DNA of 12,132 bases from assembly GCA_900548255.1 (NCBI GenBank), contig URKH01000064.1, forward strand, positions 1 to 12,132. The letters are read 5' to 3'. The number at the start of each line of letters is the position of its first letter. Position 1 is the first letter of the stretch. This document shows positions 8,414 through 12,132 of this stretch, piece by piece. The translations under genes were made by a program, and so were the position numbers. This DNA is from an uncultured Collinsella sp. Lineage in GTDB: Bacteria > Actinomycetota > Coriobacteriia > Coriobacteriales > Coriobacteriaceae. Under the pieces are notes generated by a model. It saw nothing but the letters and a program-made list of their open reading frames with translations. It searched no databases and was not told where the DNA came from.

Positions 8414-9376
8414 GTGGCAGCAGAGACGCCTTGCTCGGTCCTCTATAACGATATTCGCTCGTTCGGCGGTCTTAAACATCTCGAGATCGCCCGAATGCTC
8501 ATCAATGGAAACTCTTATCTCGGCAGTACCCTGCTCGAGAAATGCTCTTCCAACCACTCGTATCTCACCCGTTACATCGTCCATCGCGAGCCTGACCAGT
8601 GCGCGCCCGCCATCTACAGCGACTTTGCCGTCACCACGCTCAATCTTTCCGCGGCAATCTGCAGCAAGCTCGGCGGCGGCGAGTCCGCCTATCAGGCAAT
8701 CGCCGAGCACTATCGCGGCCCGGCCGCCAACGAAATGATGTCGGCTCTCGCCAGCTACAAGCTGGACAGCCGCCTATATGCAAATGCCCTCAATCACATC
8801 GACAACTTTGACGGCAATGCCGTGCGCGAGAAGAGTACGCTTTACCTTATGCTCTTTGTGGCAACGGGAGCGCTCGCCGATCCCGTTCAGGGCATGGCCA
8901 CCGTCGAGCGCTTTTGCAACAGCAAGACGGGCGGGCACTTTGGCACCACCGAAACTACCGTCGGGCGTGGCTTTATGAGCAGCCTGGAGCAGCCGCGCGC
9001 CGTCGCCCCCAACCTCGGTCTGCTCAGGACACATGCCGACAACTGCGTCGACATGCAAATCCATCCCCTCACACGCGATCCGCGCGGCACCGTGATTGGT
9101 TCTTTGCCCAAAACCTCGCCCAGCATCACCGATGTAGGCGCTGATGCATCGCGTGAGCATCTCCGCATTTGGCTCGAGGGTGGGCACTGGTACGCCCAGG
9201 GCCTTGGATCGACCAACGGCACAGTGCTCGAATCGGGCGCGGGCGACGGCGATATTGTGATTGAGCCGCCCCGCGACCAACGAGAGCCCGGCAAAGTCTA
9301 TCCCCCGGTGGAAATCGAAAACAGCGACAGGCTCCATCTGGGTCTCTACACGACATTCCTTGTCATCGTGGACTAG
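8414..9376 (+). CDS. FHA-domain protein with unknown N-terminal domain
   Basis: A 320-residue soluble protein with no signal peptide or membrane segment. The C-terminal FHA domain spans about 222-320, with RGTVIGS near its start, the phosphate-contacting SREH at 246-249, and LGSTNGT at 264-270. FHA domains bind phosphothreonine, so the natural partner is the Ser/Thr kinase encoded next. Residues 1 to about 210 look mainly helical and match no family I recognise; cysteines are scattered (C7, C44, C63, C83, C168, C211) without a cluster motif. The GTG at 8414 is chosen because a near-perfect AAAGGAGG ribosome site (8401-8408) precedes it by 5 nt; an earlier in-frame TTG at 8384 would place that site inside the gene. 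A terminator-like hairpin follows the stop at once, so the kinase gene may be expressed separately. Confidence 0.85.
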   Translation: MAAETPCSVLYNDIRSFGGLKHLEIARMLINGNSYLGSTLLEKCSSNHSYLTRYIVHREPDQCAPAIYSDFAVTTLNLSAAICSKLGGGESAYQAIAEHYRGPAANEMMSALASYKLDSRLYANALNHIDNFDGNAVREKSTLYLMLFVATGALADPVQGMATVERFCNSKTGGHFGTTETTVGRGFMSSLEQPRAVAPNLGLLRTHADNCVDMQIHPLTRDPRGTVIGSLPKTSPSITDVGADASREHLRIWLEGGHWYAQGLGSTNGTVLESGAGDGDIVIEPPRDQREPGKVYPPVEIENSDRLHLGLYTTFLVIVD

Positions 9377-9378
9377 CG

Positions 9379-9420
9379 CGGACGGCGATCGAAAGACGGT
9401 CGCCGTCCGTCTTTCGTCTT
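9379..9420 (+). terminator. Terminator-like hairpin after the FHA gene, with an alternative fold
   Basis: CGGACGGCGATCG (9379-9391) pairs with CGGTCGCCGTCCG (9397-9409), 13 bp with one G-T pair and a 5-nt AAAGA loop. It is followed by TCTTTCGTCTT. It begins 3 nt after the FHA stop codon. A competing hairpin pairs GAAAGACGG (9391-9399) with CCGTCTTTC (9407-9415), 9 bp perfect; the two share bases and exclude each other. The tail is pyrimidine-rich but broken by C and G, so some read-through to the kinase is likely. Confidence 0.65.
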
Positions 9421-9454
9421 CCACCTTCTGCGTCGTAAACGACAATACTCAACG

Positions 9455-9515
9455 GTATACGTGGGTAGTGCGGCTATCATGGTATTTTACCGATATCCGC
9501 ACTGCCCACGTATAC
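9455..9515. repeat. Long near-perfect inverted repeat between FHA and kinase genes
   Basis: Two 24-bp arms (9455-9478 and 9492-9515) are complementary at 22 positions, with one further G-T pair and one mismatch. The ends read GTATACGTGGG and CCCACGTATAC. The 13-nt loop itself folds as GGTA-TTT-TACC, so the whole 61-bp segment can form one extended hairpin. It ends 32 nt before the kinase start codon and has no T-run. It is unrelated in sequence to the 57-bp palindromic units. It could be an operator, an mRNA-stabilising stem or a scar of a mobile palindrome. Confidence 0.8.
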
Positions 9516-9547
9516 GCGCGGCAACCCATGCCAGACAAAGGAACGCC

Positions 9548-11632
9548 ATGGATACTACCGATAGCGCCTATGGCGACAAACTCATCCGTCTTGACACGTT
9601 CGACACCGCCGTGGCGGTCGACCCCAGCGCCGAGGACGACGCCAAGCGTCGGTTTATGACGCTTATTCTCCAGACGGCCCACCGCGACAACGGCAACATC
9701 GGGCACGTGCTGCGCGCGACCAACACGAGCGGCGAGGTCTTTGCCGTCAAGCTACTCAAGGACAACGCCGTCCTTTCCGACCAGACGCCCGATCGCTCCG
9801 CCGAGCAAGCGGCTGCGCACCTGGCTAACACCGCCGCGCTGTTCGAGGAGTACCGTCATCTGTGTACCGTCTCGCACCTGCGCGGATTTCCGCGCGTCTA
9901 TGGCTACGGTTCATGCGAGGACGACCCGCTCATCCTCATGGAGTGGGTCGAGGGAACCTCACTCAAGCAGGCGCTGCCTTTGCTTCCGCACGATGCCTCG
10001 GGCGGGCTAACCACCCAGATGGTGGCCGCCGTTGGAAACGCCGTGCTTCGCGCACTCCTGATGACCAAGGGTCTCGTTAATCCGGTCGTCCATCGCGACC
10101 TGTCGCCCGCCAATATCATGTTCCGCACCACCAGTCGAACGCTCGAGCAACAGATCGCCGATTGCTCCTTTGACCCCTGCCTCATCGACATGGGCTCCGC
10201 GACCATGGCTCTCGGCGACGACACGATCACCCGGCGCGCCGACATCTGGCGCTTTGCCACGCCCGCATACGCCGCGCCCGAGATGCTCACGCAGGATATC
10301 GAAGGCATCGCGGCCCTTCGCTGCTCGCCGGCAATCGACGTCTATGCGCTTTCGAGCATTCTGTACCAGCTCTACAGCGGTCGCAAACCGTTTGACTTTG
10401 AGTCGACGGACGCCGCTGCAACCGGCTCGTTCTATCTCGTAAAGACCAAGACCAAGCCGGCACCGCTCGAGCCGCGCTGCGAGGGCGATGAAGCGCTCGT
10501 CCAGATCATCATGAAAGGCATTTCAGTCGAGCAGTGCGATCGTCCCACCGAGCAGCAGATGCTCGAGGTGCTCTCGGCATACCTCACCGACGCCGAATCC
10601 GAGGGCCGCGAAGGCACAGGAGACGAGGCTGCAATTGATATCGATTCCGGCACGCACCTTAAGGTCGACGTCGCCGGCGAGCGAGCGCGAGAGGTCTTGG
10701 AGCAGGCCCGGCACGATGCCATGACCCGCCGCCGCTTTATTATCGGTGGCGTTGTCGCGGCCGTTGCGGGGCTCGGCGTTATCGGGGCGGCAACCCATGG
10801 CTTTGGCATCCCCGACTACCTGGACGGCATCCGCGGTTCGCTTGACGACTACACCTGGGATCAGCTGCAGGAGATTTCGCTCAAGATTAAGGCCGCCGAG
10901 ACCCGTAGTGAGGCACGCGAGATCGCCAAGCACTATCATCTGCTCGACGATGACGGTCATATCCCCTATCCATGCACCAAGCGCGTCATGCTCACCAACG
11001 GGCTGGAGGTCGGCGCACAACTCGTGGGCATCCGCCACGACGAGCTTTTGGACGGAACGGGCAAGGCCGGACTGACGTTTATGTTCGATGCGGGTATTGC
11101 CGAGCGCGACGCCGCGGCCCAACCGTTGAGCGCCGGCTGGGCAGATTGCGAACTGCGGGAATGGCTCGATGGCGACGGCCTTAAGCTGCTGCCCAGCGAG
11201 CTGCGCGCGCTCATCAAGCCTGTCAAAAAGACCTCGAATAACGTTGGCGCCGCCAGAAGCGCATCGTGTCTGAGCAAGTTGCCCGCAACCCTTTGGCTGC
11301 CCGCCATGGTCGAGCTGTGCGGTACGCAACCGCCCGAGTCATTTGCCGAGGGCTTTCACTACCTGGCCGACATCTACAACGGCGAGGGCAAGGAGTACCA
11401 ACTCTTCCGCGAGCTCAAGGTAAGTCCGTATACCACGAACGAGATGATGGTTCGTCAGTGGAAGGGCAAGGATGCCTGTTGGTGGGAGCGTACGGCAAGC
11501 CCCGACACGTCGGAGAACGAGGGCACGCTCTATATGAACCGCGTGGGCGACGACGGCGACGTCTTTAATTACGCCACGCCTGCAAGCAAGCCCGATAAGC
11601 GAACCTGCGTGATTCCCGGATTCTGCATCTAG
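9548..11632 (+). CDS. Membrane-anchored Ser/Thr protein kinase with C-terminal DUF6273-like domain
   Basis: A 694-residue protein. The N-terminal kinase domain (about 47-350) has a glycine loop NGNIGHVLRA (48-57), the ATP lysine K68 in FAVK, the catalytic loop HRDLSPAN (182-189, D184 and N189), the metal motif DMG (214-216, in place of DFG) and APE (243-245). All catalytic residues are present, so it should be active. An acidic linker (about 349-380) leads to a single membrane segment near 397-416, preceded by TRRRF. The region behind it should face outward. Residues about 475-694 resemble DUF6273, with WADCELREWLDGDG (531-544), LPSELRALIKPVKKTSNN (548-565), LWLPAMVEL (582-590) and a terminal VIPGFCI. 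That domain is assumed to be a sensor; its ligand is unknown. The ATG at 9548 follows AAAGG; an upstream in-frame start at 9461 lies inside the long hairpin and is rejected. The FHA protein encoded upstream is the likely phosphothreonine-reading partner. Confidence 0.9.
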   Translation: MDTTDSAYGDKLIRLDTFDTAVAVDPSAEDDAKRRFMTLILQTAHRDNGNIGHVLRATNTSGEVFAVKLLKDNAVLSDQTPDRSAEQAAAHLANTAALFEEYRHLCTVSHLRGFPRVYGYGSCEDDPLILMEWVEGTSLKQALPLLPHDASGGLTTQMVAAVGNAVLRALLMTKGLVNPVVHRDLSPANIMFRTTSRTLEQQIADCSFDPCLIDMGSATMALGDDTITRRADIWRFATPAYAAPEMLTQDIEGIAALRCSPAIDVYALSSILYQLYSGRKPFDFESTDAAATGSFYLVKTKTKPAPLEPRCEGDEALVQIIMKGISVEQCDRPTEQQMLEVLSAYLTDAESEGREGTGDEAAIDIDSGTHLKVDVAGERAREVLEQARHDAMTRRRFIIGGVVAAVAGLGVIGAATHGFGIPDYLDGIRGSLDDYTWDQLQEISLKIKAAETRSEAREIAKHYHLLDDDGHIPYPCTKRVMLTNGLEVGAQLVGIRHDELLDGTGKAGLTFMFDAGIAERDAAAQPLSAGWADCELREWLDGDGLKLLPSELRALIKPVKKTSNNVGAARSASCLSKLPATLWLPAMVELCGTQPPESFAEGFHYLADIYNGEGKEYQLFRELKVSPYTTNEMMVRQWKGKDACWWERTASPDTSENEGTLYMNRVGDDGDVFNYATPASKPDKRTCVIPGFCI

Positions 11633-11642
11633 GGGACGACCC

Positions 11643-11670
11643 GTTGCGGGGGACAACTCTCCCCTGCAAC
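11643..11670 (+). terminator. Hairpin after the kinase gene, possible terminator
   Basis: GTTGCGGGGG (11643-11652) pairs with CCCCTGCAAC (11661-11670), 10 bp with one G-T pair and an 8-nt loop, 10 nt after the kinase stop codon. There is no T-run: the next bases lead directly into the first palindromic unit at 11672. It may act as a mRNA 3'-end structure, perhaps together with the repeat hairpins. Confidence 0.5.
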
Positions 11671-11671
11671 T

Positions 11672-11970
11672 ATCTCGATCTGTAACACCAGCTCGGCAGA
11701 TACAGGTCTAGATGTTACAGAACGAGACAAAACCCCAGCCCCGCGAGACAACATCTCAATCTGTAACAGTAAGGGGTTAAAAACCTCTCTAGATGTTACA
11801 GATTGAAACATTTGAGTTGACCCCGGGCAGTCTGTCTCGATCTGTAACAGTTAGAGGCCATATTTCCCGCCAGATGTTACAGATCGAGACATTGAGTTTC
11901 CCGCCAACTGTTTGTCTTGATCTGTAACAGTTACTCGGCAAAACGGGGTCTAGTTGTTACAGATCGAGAC
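11672..11970. repeat. Downstream palindromic-repeat array, four 57-bp units
   Basis: Units lie at 11672-11728, 11753-11809, 11834-11890 and 11914-11970. Linkers are 24, 24 and 23 bp, so the period is 81, 81 and 80. They have the same ends (RTCTCRATCTGTAACA and TGTTACAGATCGAGAC) and the same 25-bp core type as the upstream array. Arm matches are 14, 14, 16 and 15 of 16; the third unit is perfect. In the second unit the usual CGATC/GATCG pairing becomes CAATC/GATTG, a compensated change. Several linkers share an ATTGAGT-like beginning. The array starts one base after the kinase hairpin. Past 11970 only an isolated ATCTGTAA (12029-12036) remains, out of phase. Confidence 0.92.
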
Positions 11971-12061
11971 GTTAGTTTTCGGCTGAGATGTTTGGCAGAG
12001 ACGGCCACCGATTGAGCAGCCACCCTCATCTGTAATGAAAATCATACATTCCAACTATTAC

Positions 12062-12092
12062 TAGACACCCCCAGGGGGTATGGGTGTATAGT
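12062..12092 (+). promoter_or_regulatory. Promoter with a 19-bp spacer carrying a C/G palindrome
   Basis: TAGACA (12062-12067) and TATAGT (12087-12092) resemble -35 and -10 boxes with a 19-bp spacer. Inside it is the palindrome ACCCCC-A-GGGGGT (12067-12079). Long spacers with a central palindrome are typical of MerR-family promoters, while runs of C then G followed by TAT resemble CsoR/FrmR-family operators. The regulated gene would begin just to the right of the window. Confidence 0.5.
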
Positions 12093-12126
12093 ATCGGCAG
12101 GTTAACAATTTCAACACCAAACTACA

Positions 12127-12132
12127 GAAAGG
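12127..12132 (+). promoter_or_regulatory. Probable ribosome binding site of the next gene, at the window edge
   Basis: GAAAGG forms the last six bases. It lies about 35 nt past the -10 box, so a plus-strand start codon is expected within about 10 nt outside the window. The coding region itself is not visible. Confidence 0.4.

Noticed and set aside
9461..9547. Longer N-terminus for the kinase
   Set aside because: It would start inside the long hairpin without a ribosome site, whereas the ATG at 9548 has AAAGG at proper distance and suits the domain layout.
8016..11970. CRISPR array
   Set aside because: Repeats are inverted alternately, the 25-bp cores are conserved between units rather than unique, and no cas gene is present.
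8016..11970. Integron attC sites, suggested by the 57-bp imperfect palindromes
   Set aside because: The RYYYAAC and GTTRRRY core boxes do not fit, there is no integrase, and the 24-bp linkers cannot be gene cassettes.
12026..12049. A further repeat unit at the right edge (ATCTGTAA)
   Set aside because: Only eight bases match, it is out of phase, and no opposite arm exists.

Overview
The window looks like a chromosomal segment of a high-GC anaerobic member of the Coriobacteriia, most likely Collinsella or a close relative. The support is GC-rich codon use, an alpha-glucoside PTS operon with a GH4 enzyme, a flavodoxin/ferredoxin fusion of the EFR1 type, and a membrane Ser/Thr kinase with a C-terminal DUF6273-like domain. 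No rRNA, tRNA, insertion sequence or CRISPR array was seen. The genus is an inference.

Left part (1-4061, minus strand): an alpha-glucoside uptake operon. From its promoter (4034-4061) the order is an EIIA(Glc)-type phosphocarrier, a BglG/LicT-type antiterminator, a PTS EIICB permease, and a GH4 6-phospho-alpha-glucosidase cut by the left edge. The leader holds a RAT-like hairpin whose 3' arm is also the 5' arm of a terminator-like hairpin, the arrangement expected for substrate-controlled antitermination. The sugar would enter phosphorylated, be cleaved in the cytoplasm, and the antiterminator would be set by its phosphorylation state.

Middle (4062-7733, minus strand): a flavodoxin-like/2x[4Fe-4S] ferredoxin gene; a gene-free stretch of about 0.6 kb holding a 237-bp element bounded by near-perfect 26-bp inverted repeats with a strong internal hairpin; and a DEAD-box RNA helicase with a long Arg/Gly-rich tail, ended by a strong intrinsic terminator.

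Right part (7734-12132, plus strand): a two-gene signalling module consisting of an FHA-domain protein and a membrane-anchored Ser/Thr kinase. The two genes are separated by a terminator-like hairpin and a very long second hairpin. The module is bracketed by two arrays of one palindromic repeat: three copies upstream and four downstream. Each copy is exactly 57 bp, with 16-bp inverted ends and a semi-conserved 25-bp core. Linkers are 24 bp (one is 23), so the period is 81 bp (one is 80). This bracketed kinase/FHA cassette is the most unusual thing in the window. At the far right a promoter with a 19-bp spacer carrying the palindrome ACCCCCAGGGGGT, followed by a Shine-Dalgarno-like sequence at the very edge, points to a metal- or thiol-regulated gene starting just outside.
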